Origin: Rhabdophis nuchalis
Taxonomy: Eukaryota; Chordata; Lepidosauria; Squamata; Natricidae
Assembly (NCBI GenBank): GCA_039707465.1
Contig: CM077647.1
Coordinates: 42,191,110 to 42,255,109, forward strand
Length of the DNA: 64,000 bases
Direction: 5' to 3'
Shown piece by piece: positions 11,965 to 24,023 of this stretch (the first letter of the stretch is position 1; the number at the start of each line of letters is the position of its first letter). A model generated the notes under the pieces. That model was not told the DNA's origin. It saw only the letters and a list, made by a program, of their open reading frames with translations, and made no database searches. The translations under genes were made by a program, and so were the position numbers.

Positions 11965-14005
11965 CAGCACCTATAGGACTGAAACAGTAGACATTTTTTG
12001 AATATCAGGAAGGAAAGCATTCAGAGTAAACACTACTTTGTAGTGTAAGCCACCTGATATCAAACTTCATCAAATCAGACCCCAATAGAATGACCATAAT
12101 AGTTGGGTCACTAACCATCTACCCCAATATCAGCCTCCTTCCTCATGGTCTCATGTATTGGTCCTATGACTGTTTCGGAAACCACATAATTTTGAACCCT
12201 TCCTAATAAGCATGGATGATAAATCTGCCATGTTTTAATTATATTGTTTTTATGAAACACATTATCTGAGCCAACTCATTCAGGAATGCTACTGAGCTTT
12301 GTGTGTATATAAAGTACTTATATTAAGTTTTAATATTAGTTCTGATATACATATTTGAAAATCAGAATAATTTGAGGCCTTTTGTGGGAATAATTAATAA
12401 TATCATTGATGAGGAATAATGGAGGGTCTTAAGAAATAAATGTTTCTTAGCAATGTTCTTTCCATCCACTCATGGAACAATACATATTTTGTTGCCTGTA
12501 CTACATTTCCTTCAGCATTAATTAGGTATCAACAATCTAATTTTATCTGCAATTCCATGATCCTATGCCTCGTGTCAGTGTTCATATAAATACAAAAGTC
12601 TTTGTTGTTCTCTGTCTTGCTAATATTGGTTTTCACTACTTTTACAGCAGTTGTGTAAAAAAATATCTTTAAAATGCATGTTAAATTTTCATCATCTAAA
12701 TCTAAATATTAAATCAGTTTTCACTTTACTGTTATTTCCACTGTGACACAAATGTAATATTTTTGAACATACTAGCTTTATGTGATGTTATAAGATGCAG
12801 CTTGAAAAGTCAGCATTATAATATTTGCCAGCATGCACGAGGCTGAGTAAGAATAGCATTGGTAATCTCAGCTTTGTTTAAACTTGAAAGTTTTTTAATA
12901 GAACAATCAACATACTTTGTACAAGACATTCCAACTAGCCTTTGTTTAGATGAATATAAATATGTTACTGAATAGTGCCAAATTCTTCATCAGAAATATT
13001 CCTTTCATTGCTTTATCTTTATAGTTTGGATTATGTAGAATGTTCCTAAATTAAATTTATCCATACTATCAGTCCATAGCAATGATATAGGCATTCAATG
13101 CTATGACTAATTAGATCATCGATATTTCTATTATTCAAATAGGTGCATTTTCTCACTTTATGTCAAGATTTTAAAGTTGTCTACATGTTCAGGAAAACTG
13201 CACTGGCTACCAAAATCTCATTAACTAAAGCTGATAAATTATGCATAAGATTGCAGCTCAAATTATTTAACTTTTTTTTTTACAATATAAGCTAAATACA
13301 ACTTTTATTTATTCCTATTGACAAATGAGATACTACATTTTTAGGAACCTATAAAGATAGAATTATTAAGATAGAATTAAAGCAATACAAACTTGAAATA
13401 CATGTATATTTCTTATGAAACAAAAAGGTCTAAATCTGTAGATTTTATATGAACTGTTAAAAAAGCTGAACCTTGGCTACTGTAAATTAATCCAGTTTTC
13501 ATGAAAGAAAAGTTCTTATGGTGTTTATGCTTTATGCTCTGATGTTATTCAACTGGTTAAAGTAGCAAAATCTCACAATGACATAACTATGATTAAACCC
13601 CATAAACCTCATCTCCTGCATAAGCATATAATTGTACAATTCCTCACTACATGTGGTTGACTCAATATTTAATCAAAGTTAATATTAAAATGTCTAAAGG
13701 AGGAATGACAAGGGGGAAGTTTAAAAAAAATCAAGATGTCCATCACAACTATGCATTCAAAGCTCCACCCTTTTTACAACTAATGCCACACACATGAAAA
13801 GTACAGGACTTTGATTGCATTTTTGTAGCTGTCGTGTTGCCTTTTTACATGTTTCCCTATGAACACCACTAAATTTAAGACCTACTGCTTATAAATTATC
13901 AATGTTAAATACAATCTATTTCCCAGTTGCTACAATCATCATTACTCGTATCATCAACACTACTACCAACAATAGAGAGATGGAGATATTTGCATTAATT
14001 CTTAC
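11965..14005. other. THSD7A intron 7, remainder
   Basis: AT-rich sequence with no exon, transposon end or long open frame that I can support. Confidence 0.5.
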
Positions 14006-14200
14006 CGATTAGTAAGCGCTTCCTTGTTCTAACTGATCCACAGTCCAAACCGCAGGCAGAAAATTTTGACCAGGTTGTGAACAGGCAATCATCTTGGCAA
14101 GGAATTTGGCAGAGTTGTGTTAAGGGTGGTAAAGGCCCTGCATATTTTAGGCATTCACCAATATCAGCCTGGCTGCCATCTTGTTTGCGACATGTAATAG
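14006..14200 (-). CDS. THSD7A: THSD7A internal exon 7 of 8
   Basis: A 195-nt exon with acceptor CTACTTCCAG and donor GTAAGA. It reads ITCRKQDGSQADIGECLKY, then GPLPPLTQLCQIPC, then CQDDCLFTTWSKFSAC and CGSVRTRKRLLI plus one base. It closes one TSP1 repeat, crosses the CQIPCQDDC linker and opens the next with WSKF in place of WSxW. Cysteine spacing is intact and no stop is present. It is separated from exon 6 by 8.4 kb and from exon 8 by 2.8 kb. A THSD7B identity is unlikely given the residue match. Confidence 0.95.
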
Positions 14201-15197
14201 CTGGAAGTAGGAAAGCAGAAGAAATTATAAGAAACTGACAGCCCTTTTATTGGTTAGGCAATGTAGCAGCTAACAATAGGCACCCACATTTGATTTAGAA
14301 GCAAGGCAATATGTTCATGAATAATATTATTTCCCCTAGGAACTCTCCACAATGGATTTATTTTTCAAATATTAGGAAACACAGAATAATGCATATCTCC
14401 CACGTAATTCAAATCAGCAGTTGATCCAAACAAAGCGACGTAGAAATACAATGCAAGTATACAGTGAAGAAAAGAATAATACTATATATTAATCCCCTCG
14501 TAACAGCATAATTTAACTTCTCTGTATAGTTAATTCTAAGAATAATAGATTTACAGAGGGAAAAAAACTCCAGATTCTTGCTCCAATTCTAAATATACTG
14601 AGATTATGTTTATGTAAAAAAATAAATAAATCTGGAAACAGCTCCTTTTGGATAATAAAATTGATAGGAAAGCAGAAACAATGTGCATCTGAATATTATA
14701 ATAAAGTTTAACAAAACACAAAAGATCTCCTTTCCAATAAAAAATTCAATAAAGAAATTTGTAGACATGAAAATATTTGAAATACCATTTCAAGGTGTTT
14801 GATAATAGAATACATACCTATATCTTACAGATGACAAGATACAGTTCCTTTGAAAGAATCCATTGGAATAATATTTCATTTCATGCCATAAGCCAACTGC
14901 TATTTTTGGCTAGCAATTCTACCACATCATAAAACTCTTAATCAGCCATGGACAACTCATTGTCTCCTGCATCTTTTCATGCAACAGAGAAAAGGCTGCC
15001 TGTTCCAGTTCTATATAAAAAGCAAAAACTAAACAAAATGCTTTCGGTAGCTAGCCATGCTCCCTTGCTAATGTGTCATGCTGATTTAAAAAAAAAATAC
15101 TTCCAATAATGCACAGACTGAGGTCTATGAGATGATTTTATTTTGCAAATAAGACCTTCCCAAGAATTAAAAATTCCAATTACATTCATTCAGCCAA

Positions 15198-15595
15198 GGC
15201 CAGGTAGTCCTCAACTTATAACCATAACTGAGCCCAAGATTTCTTTTGCTAAGTGAGACGTTTGTTAAACCCTATAAGTGGCTCTATTTTCAACCTTTTT
15301 TGTCAGAGTTATTAAGTAAATCACTGCAGTTGCTAAGTTAGTAAAATGGTTATTAAGGGAATCTGGCTTTCCCATTGACTTTGCTTGTCAGAAGGTCCCA
15401 AAAGGTCTTGGGGCAACACTGAAACTGTCATAAATATGAGTCAGTTGGCAAGCATCTGAATTTTGATTGTGTGACTGTAGGGATGCTGCAATGGTCATAA
15501 GTATAGAAAATGGTTTAAGTCACTTTTTTCAGTGCCATTGTAACGTTAAATGGTCACTAAATGTACTGTTGTAAGTTGAGGATTGTCTGTACTCT
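15198..15595. mobile_element. nonautonomous DNA transposon with inverted termini
   Basis: The element starts close to CAGGTAGTCCTCAACTTA and ends TAAGTTGAGGATTGTCTGTA, which are inverted repeats. The internal sequence matches a very abundant snake repeat by recall. The nine-base direct repeat TTCAGCCAA lies at 15189-15197 and 15596-15604, immediately outside, and is probably the target duplication. About 398 bp, no coding frame. Part of the same sequence family occurs inside the hAT element near 10660-10740. Confidence 0.75.
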
Positions 15596-15604
15596 TTCAG
15601 CCAA

Positions 15605-17114
15605 CTAGCTCATTGGTTATCCATCCTATTTTTTTAAAAAGCTAGGATTTAGTCTTTCTCCCCACCAAAAGAATATGGGAGGTGGGGGGAGAAGACTAAA
15701 TGAAAGGAGCTGGGGCCACAGGAAACTATCAGAAGCTAATGGGACTACGACGTTGTTTGCATAGAATACAATCATCCATATGTTTTACTTTGCCTATAAA
15801 CAACATCTACAGCAGAACAAAGGGGAAAAAACGGTTTCTCAGAGTACCTCAGCTGCAGGTAGACAATGAGATACAGACAAAATTATTCAGGTAATATCTT
15901 CTGAAAATTTAGATTTGCCCTTAGGTATCTCAAAGCTGTGTCAGAAATAAATCAGTTCAGCTGCACAGAGGATAGTGTAAGAATATACTAATATGAAACT
16001 GATTCGGGAATGGGAGAGTGCTCATAATGCGAGACTGCTCACACAGCCGATGACTATCTGGCATGAAATGAATTATCGCTGTCAAGGTATATATAGGTAG
16101 CATTCCCTAATCCCCACATACCTTTGTTATTAACAGACAGTGTTAATGAGAAATTATTTAATAAGCCATATAAGAAAAGCTGTGGTAAGCAAAATAATAG
16201 TATGCTTATATGCCAGTCCATGAAAACCTTAAATTTATACATATTCTAAAACAATTTAAGTTGCACATTCTGTCATCCAAGTCCACCATTTTACTTACAC
16301 AGTGCAAATAGCATTTGAGACTAGAAATCAGTCTCTTATCACATTGTGCCAGGCTAATAATTAATCACTCCGCTCACATTAAATTGATTACAAGCATTAA
16401 CACTAAGAATCAGAAATGTGCTTATTCTGGATTAACCACAAAGAATTGTAAAATACTCCCATAAACCACCAGGATGCAATTGCTAATTATATCCAATTTA
16501 ACAAGCATCTAGTTCGCTTAAGATACTATTCACTTGCTTGACATCTCAAGTTTCCTAAAAGAGTTATCCGAAATAAACTGCACTTCTAATTTTTCAGACA
16601 GACGTCTGATATAATCATAGCTGATAGTATTGCTTAAACTCTACCACAAGGGGACCTTGACTCATAAATTAATATTATGTGGATAATTAAATACAAAGTC
16701 TGCCTTGTATATGAAAATCATTTTTAATGAAAAAAATCCCTGAACTATTTATATTGCCTAGTCAAATACAACCAAATTATACAAGCTGTAAAAAAAATGT
16801 ACTGAAGTTATTAGATTGCTTTAAGGTATTTTATATTTCATACAAATTATGCATTATTTATTTATGTATATTTGTAATTGCCTATTATCTTCAAAGACAA
16901 AACTTTCATGACCCCACTTTTTCTTTTTATAATACATATTTACTCTAAAAATATATGATGAAATACTGAAAATGCCATATTCTTCTATGAAAAGGTCCTC
17001 AGCCCTGATATTCCCACAGCATATTCTAGGCCAGTGTGCAATACTATACAAAATTGTTAGGCGGTTGTGCAAAAATGCCATACATTAAGAATACTTGAAA
17101 TATAAGTGTCAATA
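15605..17114. other. THSD7A intron 6, no feature recognised
   Basis: AT-rich, with short open frames only (for example 15700-15894 and 16727-16948). None shows a family signature. Confidence 0.45.
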
Positions 17115-17425
17115 GTTTATTTTTATCAGTTAACAAAATGAACAATTGAGAAATCCAAATCAAATAAACGTTTGGTGTGACCATCCTTTGTCTTCAAAAC
17201 ATGAATTCTTACACTTGGACAGAGTCAGGCATTTTGTGGGATTAGAGTCAGGTGTATGGTTAACCAATTATACCAAGCAGGTGCTAATAATCATCAATTT
17301 CATATGTAGGCTGAAACACAGTCATTAACTGAAACAGCTGTCTATGAAGCTTAAAACTGAGTCAGGAACAGCCAACTCTGCTACTAAGCTGAAGTTGGGG
17401 GAAACAGTTCATGTCACAGGTCATA
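17115..17425 (+). mobile_element. Tc1-like transposon fragment (5' part)
   Basis: The text AAATCCAAATCAAATAAACG, TTTGGTGTGACCATCCTTTG and GTCAGGTGTATGGTTAACCA matches, from memory, the 5' noncoding region of a Tc1/mariner element spread among fishes and tetrapods. The transposase gene is absent; an L1 fragment takes over at about 17430. The family call rests on recall and could be wrong in detail. Confidence 0.5.
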
Positions 17426-17429
17426 CACA

Positions 17430-17997
17430 ATTGAATTTAATGCAATTAGAGAAATGGATAAAAGTGGAAGAAAGATTTGAGGCGAAAGATAGACAGTTAA
17501 TAAAATTTGAAATGATTATAAAAGAATGTGAGATGAATGAAGAATATATAGGGAAAGGAAGAATTAGAAAAATCTATAGAATATTAACTGAATTATGAGA
17601 GCAAGCAAATGGTTTAAAATTAATTTTGGAATTAGATTTGAGAGAAATAAATGATTGGAAAAATATTTGGAATAGAAGAATATATAAGAATATGTCAGTT
17701 AGAGTTAAGAAAAATGGATATAAAGTGATATGGAGGTGTTACCTAACACCATTTAAAGTAAATCAAATATATACAAATATTTGTTGGAAATGCAAGAAAG
17801 AGGTTGGAACATATAAATATATGTGGTGAGATTGTGATAGTGCACAAAAAATATGGGACATGGTATTAAGAGAAATTTGAGCACTTCTGAATGTAAATTT
17901 AGACATGTCACTGAGAATTGCATTACTGTTGCTGGTGAAAAATCGGATATAAATGAAACCAAAAAGGCATTGATTGTAAATTTGATAATGGCAGGTA
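17430..17997 (+). pseudogene. L1-like ORF2 C-terminal fragment, part 1
   Basis: The translation reads LEKWIKVEERFEAKDRQL, then after a stop LREINDWKNIWNRR, WRCYLTPFKVNQIY and CWKCKKEVGTYKYMW. The WYLTP and CWRC-(x)n-HMW patterns are the C-terminal region of L1-clade ORF2 proteins, after the reverse transcriptase. The frame has at least two stops (about 17598 and 17829), so this is a dead copy. It is 5'-truncated and abuts the Tc1-like fragment. It is interrupted at 17998 by an L2 insertion and resumes at 18419, where ...LIMAG joins RLVMAKYLRF in frame. Confidence 0.8.
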
Positions 17998-18418
17998 TTT
18001 ATTTATTTATTTATTTTATTACATTTATATCCCGCCCTTCTCCACAGAGGACCCAGGGCGGCGCACAGGAAATTTAAAAAGATATACAAAATAGAAAATG
18101 AATAAATAATTTAAAATATATATTAAATAATCCCAATCCTATGCTAAAACCAATTATTTGAAACCCAATTTAAAACTTTTCTAAAAGTCCCCATGGGAGG
18201 TGAGGCTAGGCCGGCTTGATGAAAAAAGTATGTCTTTAGACATTGGCGGAAGAGGCGGAGGTCGGTGATGGTCCGGAGTTCAGGGGGTAGGTCGTTCCAA
18301 AGGGCAGGGCCCGCTCTTCCCCTGGGTGTCACCAGTCGGCATTGTCCGGCCGACGGCACCCTGAGAAGGCCCTCTCTGTGGGAGCGTATCGGTCTAAGGG
18401 ATGTATGGGGCAGGAGAC
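17998..18418 (-). mobile_element. L2-clade LINE, 5'-truncated 3' end
   Basis: On the minus strand it encodes the L2 ORF2 C-terminus (GPALWNDLPPELRTITDLRL, then LFRQCLKTYFFHQAGLA) and then the 3' UTR with the CGCCCTGGGTCCTCTGTGGA signature and an AAATAAATA tail. It is nested in an L1 fragment. The five-base AGGTA flanks it at 17993-17997 and 18419-18423, and removing the insertion restores the L1 frame, so the borders are well supported. Confidence 0.9.
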
Positions 18419-18705
18419 AGGTAGATTAGTTATGGCTAAATATTTGAGATTTCATGAAGAGACAAAAGGATCTGAGACAGCCTATATCCATAGAAGATCT
18501 GTGGTTAGTTCTTCAAGATGTTTGGAATTTCCTTGAAGGAATGTTGCTAAATTCCTTCAAAAATGGTGTGCATGGATACCTAGAAGAATTGATGCTGTTG
18601 TGAAGGCAAAGGATGGTCATACCAAATATTGGTTTGATTTGGACTTCTTTCCTGTTCATTTACTTTCCATTTTGTTAATTGATAAAATAAAAAACTAGGA
18701 TAAAA
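18419..18705 (+). pseudogene. L1-like ORF2 C-terminal fragment, part 2 and tail
   Basis: Continuation of the L1 copy at 17430-17997 after the L2 insertion: RLVMAKYLRFHEETKG, then a short C-terminal segment ending near KYWFDLDFFPVHLL. The 3' end is A-rich (GATAAAATAAAAAAC, then TAAAAAAATAAA). There is an internal stop at 18536. Confidence 0.75.
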
Positions 18706-18779
18706 AAATAAATTAATTCTAGGAGCATTCTTAATTTACAGGATTTTTGCATAACTCCCCTACATTTTTGAATAGTACA

Positions 18780-18818
18780 GTGTGTATGTATATGTGTGTG
18801 TGTGTACATACACACACT
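18780..18818. repeat. (TG)n / (CA)n short microsatellite
   Basis: GTGTGTATGTATATGTGTGT runs on into ACATACACACAC. The two halves can pair as a hairpin. Confidence 0.8.
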
Positions 18819-19103
18819 ACTATCCACACATTTGTTTATTGATAAATACATAATGACAAATGATAAAAACATAATGACTAATCTCCTGAATTTCTAAATT
18901 GATCTATTCAAAAGATCTGCATACATTTGGAAGAAATATATTTTATTTATTATTTTACAAAGAAATCCTACTTTTTCCTTAAAAACATCAAAGTAGTAAA
19001 GGTGGGCCTGTCTTTCCATTTTATACACTCTGTAGCATTATGATTAGTTGGTACAGTATACTGTGCATGTAAGGAAGAGATGTCAAAAAAAAAAAGTCAA
19101 GAT

Positions 19104-19266
19104 TAGAGGTGGGTTGCTGCCAGTTCGTCCAGATCAGGCAACCAGTAGTATCGGCAGAGGGAGACTCCAACTACTTGCTTAGACGTTTCTGCACATGTGC
19201 AGAAGCATCACATCCATGCATGAGCACACCCGAACTGGCAATAAAAAAATTAGCAACCCACCTCTG
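19104..19266. mobile_element. hAT-like MITE with 8-bp TSD
   Basis: Termini AGAGGTGGGTTGCTGCC and GCAACCCACCTCTG are inverted repeats. The flanks GTCAAGAT (19096-19103) and GTCAAGGT (19267-19274) match at seven of eight bases, consistent with an ageing 8-bp hAT duplication. At 163 bp with no coding capacity, it is a MITE. A related fragment occurs at 63775-63865. Confidence 0.8.
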
Positions 19267-19579
19267 GTCAAGGTGATAGTGGTGAAGGTGTGACTGAAGT
19301 CCTGCTCTATTTTCACCTGCATTGCATAGGCAACAACCATAAAAAGGAGAAAACACTTTCACTGCACAATTGTGGATTCTAACATGACTTTGTAAAATGC
19401 TTCCCTGTCTACCACAGGTGCCCAGGAGACTCATGAAAATTCATTAACTTCTGAAGTTGCTATATGTAACAATTAAAAAAAAACTCACAGTGAAATCTAA
19501 CAGCCAGAAATGTGTTTAACAAAATGTATTTGGCCAACCAATCAACAAAAGTGGATGGTGTTTGTTTAGAACTATTCAT

Positions 19580-19905
19580 AATAACAGAATTGGAACGGAC
19601 CTTGGAGATCTTCTAGTCCAATCCTCTGCTTAGGCCCTATACTATTTCAGACAAATCTTTGTCCAATTTCCTGTTAAAAACTTGCAGCATTGGAACATTC
19701 ACAACTTCTGGAGGCAAGTTGTTCCACAGATTAATTGTTCTAACTGCCAGGAAATTTCTCCTTAGTTCTAGATTGCTTCTCTTCTTGATTAGTTTGCATC
19801 CATCACTTCTTGTCCTGCCGTCAGATGCTTTGGACAATAGCTTGATTCCCTGTTCTTTATGGCAACTACTAGGATATTGTAACACTGCTATCATGTCACC
19901 TCTAT
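19580..19905 (-). mobile_element. CR1 LINE 3' fragment
   Basis: On the minus strand a short frame reads GIKLLSKASDGRTRSDGCKL, then ELRRNFLAVRTINLWNNLPP, then EVVNVPMLQVFNRKLD. This is the CR1 ORF2 C-terminus. The following 3' UTR ends with TTGGACTAGAAGATCTCCAA-like sequence typical of CR1. The copy is 5'-truncated and in the same orientation as THSD7A. Confidence 0.88.
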
Positions 19906-20364
19906 TTCATTTGAATTATTGTAGTTTTGAGTCCTGTTCATATTTATTTATTTCTTATTTTTTTCTGGTGATGAGATAGGACAAACTGCATTGAATTATC
20001 TTATATTCTTGTTTTTTTTCTTTGGGTAGCAAATGTTTTTAACTCTTTCTTTCTAGTTCTCACCTGCAGACCTCCATTCCTACAATTGGATGAATTATGA
20101 ACTATATTTATAATACAGGCACATCAAGAAAAGTCTTCTGCAAAAGTTGAAACACAATTGCCATCAATACTTTTCTAATAGCATGCAAAGACAAATAATT
20201 CCAGATGAATCATCTTAATTCTAATCTCTCTTGCACTATTTTATTAAACTGAATCACAACTTTTAATTTTTGCCATTGGAGGTTCTTCAGCAAACTGTTG
20301 AGTTTTTGAAGATCAGGAATGTAATTCTATGAAAAAGCATCAAAGCAGCACCAAATGCCTAATG

Positions 20365-20499
20365 CAGGGGTCTCCAACCTTTGCAACTTTAAGTCTGAAG
20401 GACTTCAGCTCCCAGAGTTCTCCAGCCAGCAATGCTGGCTGCAGAACTCTGGGAGTTGAAGTCCTTCAGACTTAAAGTTGCAAAGGTTGGAGACCCCTG
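20365..20499. mobile_element. palindromic MITE, complete
   Basis: The 135-bp element begins CAGGGGTCTCCAACCTTTGC and ends with its reverse complement. Nearly the entire length folds back on itself around GCCAGCAATGCTGGC. Termini look hAT-like, but the flanking 8-mers (GCCTAATG and GATAGACA) do not match, so the target duplication has been lost or the family differs. Confidence 0.85.
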
Positions 20500-20554
20500 G
20501 ATAGACATTGCTTAGTTTCAGCTGTGAGTTTCAAACTAGTTTTAGAGCTAATTC

Positions 20555-20574
20555 TCTTGTGTGTGTGTGTGTGT
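20555..20574. repeat. (TG)n microsatellite
   Basis: A short run of TG units between CTCT and AGTTATT. Confidence 0.85.
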
Positions 20575-20824
20575 AGTTATTTAAAATGTAGAAGAATTTA
20601 GCGAAGCCTTTTGAATACGGCCAGAATTTTAAAAATTTAATCAAGTTTTTGCATTTTTTATTTGCCACTGTGTATTTTGATGGTACTCTGGAGCATGTTT
20701 TATTTATTTTCGCAAAGATGCTGGTGCTATTAACACAATATGTGAATTGATTTATTGTGTTAAGTACATAGTAAGTAAGGAGATGGAGAGAGAGAAGTAG
20801 AAAGAACCTGAAAATATGCCACAA

Positions 20825-20906
20825 CTTTAATTGGAAGCCAATTTTCCTTCAGTTCTGCCAGTGTTTTTACTGGCAGAACTGAAAGAAAATTGGCTTCCAA
20901 TTAAAG
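20825..20906. repeat. long near-perfect hairpin (38-bp arms)
   Basis: Arms 20825-20862 and 20869-20906 are reverse complements with one mismatch and a six-base GTTTTT loop. Weaker pairing extends to about 20812 and 20915 with a three-base bulge. No transposon terminus was recognised. The size and stem quality resemble a MITE-derived microRNA precursor, but nothing shows it is expressed. Confidence 0.85.
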
Positions 20907-21989
20907 TGGCATATTCATTTACATTGGTATGGTTTGAAACAAAAGCACAATTATGCAAGACAGATAGAGTCAGAGTTCTCTTGAAGGATGACTCCTTCTG
21001 TTAATTTTCTGATTCACTCTGGAATGCACCCTAGCTAAGCATGATTTAAAAAGAAAGAAAACTTAAAATACTAATCTATTACTTTAATTATAATAGCAAC
21101 CTGTGCATTTATTCCAATTACAACTGGGAACTGACAAAGGTAAGCTTCTTCCATGCTTTCACTTAATTTTTGCCATCTTCATTTAATTTCTAATTAACCC
21201 AGGAAAAACAGCACGCAAGCTAAATGAGAAAGATTAACTGTCAAGCATACGCATATTTGAACCATTCCCTTCTGATGCAGCTAAACTCGGCATCCACATC
21301 TGGCACAGAAGGGCAAAGACCAAGACTGAAGCCAACATCTTTCTATTGCTGCTTTACTATTCATTTATTAATTTAATGACAGACAATTCCCCACCCCAGA
21401 AGAAAAGCCCAGTACCAAGTGATTGGATGCCTCTATATACAGCTTAGACAACAAGAGTACAATACTGAGCTATTCAGGGGCTACATAACCAACGAACCCT
21501 AGAAATCCCCTAAAGGTTGCCACCAAACTCCAGCTTTGGATGTAAAAGAAGGGGGAAATTACTAAAACCCTTGTGGAGCAATTGTATTAGCTGTGTTTAA
21601 TTAATGTGATTTGTTTTAATTAAAATGCAAATTAAATCAAATCAAATTGAGTTGCTATCCTGGCCCCAGTTTTGTCTTGACTTACTATCTGGAGGGCAGC
21701 CCTAGTGTGTTAGTTAAAGGCCACTCACGTCTCTTGTCCTGAAAATGATGTGCTATCTGGTCTGGTGGGATTCTGGGAAAGTGAAAATGGAAACTACAAC
21801 AGCAACAGCAGCAGCAGTAACAGCATAACCTAGTGCTCCTTAGCAATGAACAGAGTGCTACTCATGTCATTATTGCTTTTTGGTGCTGTTCACTTATTGG
21901 AAAGATTTCCAAACTGATACCAAAGAGGGGGTTCTGTTTAGAGCTCCCATAGTTTAAATGCTAAATCTGGGATTGATTGTGTACTATCA

Positions 21990-22325
21990 TTAGAATCATT
22001 AGAACAACAGAGTTGGAAGGTACCTTGGAGTCCAACCCCCTGCTTAGGCAGGAAACCCTATACTATATCAGATAAATGGTTATCCAATCTCTTCTTAAAA
22101 ACTTGTAGTTTTGGAGCAATCACAACTTCTGGTGGTAATTGTTCCACTGATTAATTGTTCTAACTGTCAGGAAATTTATCCTTAGTTCTAAGTTGCTTCT
22201 CTCCCTTGATTAGTTTCCACCATTTCTTCTTTTTTCTACCCTCACGTGCTTTGGAGAATAGCTTGACTCCCTTTTCTTTGTGGCAGCCCATGAGATATTG
22301 GAACACTGCTATCATGTCCCCTCAG
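21990..22325 (-). mobile_element. CR1 LINE 3' fragment
   Basis: On the plus strand it reads AGAGTTGGAAGGTACCTTGG, GTCCAACCCCCTGCTTAGGC and TGGTGGTAATTGTTCCACTG. This is the reverse complement of the CR1 3' end and parallels the copy at 19580-19905. It carries no open frame of any length and is more degraded. Confidence 0.82.
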
Positions 22326-22551
22326 TCCTTCATTTCACCAGACTAGACATATCCAGTTCAAGCAACCATTCTTTTTTATGTTTTAGCCTCCAATACCCTA
22401 ATCACCATACTAACAATGTCCTGTCCTTGGAGCTATATATATTGAATAACGGGGCACCTCAAAATGCAAGCACAGATTCAACGGAACATGAGTAAATATA
22501 ACAGTGAGGTCCATATGATGAATATTATGAATAAGTTCTAGTGTTTCTAAC

Positions 22552-22655
22552 CTCTTGCTTGTAGACCTGGACCACATGTCTCTTGGGCACCTGGGCTGTC
22601 TTGCCGAACATACCATGGTACAAGTTGGCACCGGCGCCATTTGTGTGTCTTCCAT
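22552..22655 (-). CDS. THSD7A: THSD7A internal exon 6 of 8
   Basis: A short 104-nt exon between a TTTCTGCAG acceptor and a GTTAGA donor. It encodes WKTHKWRRCQLVPWYVRQDS and then a PGAQETCGPGLQAR stretch ending in one base. The CGPG-x-Q-x-R pattern is the usual middle of a TSP1 repeat in this family. Longer open frames overlap this position on the same strand (to about 22862), but they run through the intron and are not the gene product. The exon boundary is set by phase with both neighbours and by the family match. Confidence 0.94.
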
Positions 22656-23241
22656 CTGCAGAAAACAACAACAAGCCAAAATGTCTATGTGAATACAGGT
22701 TACAGCATTTGCTGTGCTTACTTTCAATAAGTCTAACAAAATGGCAACCCCAAGCTGATCCCTGCTGGTGCTGAAAAATAGGATTATACCTGATAAATAC
22801 TTGGGTAGCAAAGAAAAAATTAAAAAATAACAATCATCATCATTCAGAAGAAAGCAAATCAATCTATTATTTTTTCAGCAACAAAACTACATACATGAAC
22901 CTATCACAGTTTCATTACTTGCAAGGGATTCTAAAGATTCTTAAATATACACAGATAAATAATTATGTGACTTTCCATTTAACTCCATGTTTTGCTGTTT
23001 ACTTACACTGAAATTAAAGTTAAATTTGTTACCCTGAATATCTTCATATCTTTTTTAAAAAGTGGTTGAATGGCAATTTTTAGTAGCAACTAGGAGCTGG
23101 GGTGAGTGTGGCCTGCATGAGACGTATCCAGTCTGCAGGCTGCCAGTTTGACATACCTGAACTAGAAGGTTACTTGCATATAGAACTTTTCAGTCTAATC
23201 TATAACTTTAGGTTTGCCTCATCATCTTCCATTCAAACCCA

Positions 23242-24023
23242 TGTGGCGGCCGTGGCCAGGGGGGTGTTTCATCAGGTATGCCTGATGCGCCAATTGCGCC
23301 CCTTACTGGACCGGGCTGCCCTCCACACAGTCACTCAAGCTCTCGTGACGTCCCGACTCGACTACTGTAATGCTCTCTACATGGGGCTTCCCTTGAGGTG
23401 CACCCGAAAGCTACAGTTAGTCCAAAACGCAGCCGTGCGGGTGATTATGGGAGCCACTAGATGCTCCCACATAACACCGATCCTGCGCGAGCTGCATTGG
23501 CTTCCTGTGGTCTTTCGGGTGCGCTTCAAGGTCTTGACGACCATCTTTAAAGCGCTCCATGGCTCTGGGCCTAGTTATTTGCGAGACCGCCTCTTGCCTC
23601 ATACATCCCTTAGACCGATACGCTCCCACAGAGAGGGCCTTCTCAGGGTGCCGTCGGCCATACAATGCTGACTGGCGACACCCAGGGGAAGAGCCTTCTC
23701 TGTGGCGGGCCCAGCCCTTTGGAACGACCTACCCCCCGAATTACGCACCATCACCGACCTCCGCCTCTTCCGCCAATGTCTAAAGACATACCTATTCCAA
23801 CAAGCCGGCCTAGCCTAACCTCCCATGGGGACTTTTAGATAGTTTTAAATCGGGTATTTTAAAATTGGGTTTTAGCATAGGGTAAGATGGTTTAATTTAT
23901 ATTTTAAATTGTGTATTTATTTTGTATTCTATATGTTTTTTAAATTTCCTGTGCGCCGCCCTGGGTCCTCTGTGGAGAAGGGCGGGATATAAATGTAAAT
24001 AAAATAAAAAAATAAAAAAAAAT
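23242..24023 (+). pseudogene. L2-clade LINE, 5'-truncated, ORF2 C-terminus
   Basis: A frame at about 23247-23671 reads VAAVARGVFHQVCLMRQLRP, LVTSRLDYCNALYMGLP, RKLQLVQNAAVRVIMG and ELHWLPVVFRVRFKVL. This is the region after the reverse transcriptase core in L2 elements. A shift or stop near 23670 moves the C-terminus (PFGTTYPPNYAPSP in another frame; original GPALWNDLPPE) out of frame. The 3' UTR has CGCCCTGGGTCCTCTGTGGA and an A-rich tail. A seven-base AAACCCA at 23235-23241 and 24024-24030 is the probable target duplication. Confidence 0.9.

Noticed and set aside
22410..22862. 150- and 102-codon minus-strand frames overlapping a THSD7A exon
   Set aside because: They run through the splice sites. 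Only 22552-22655 in the exon frame matches the family.
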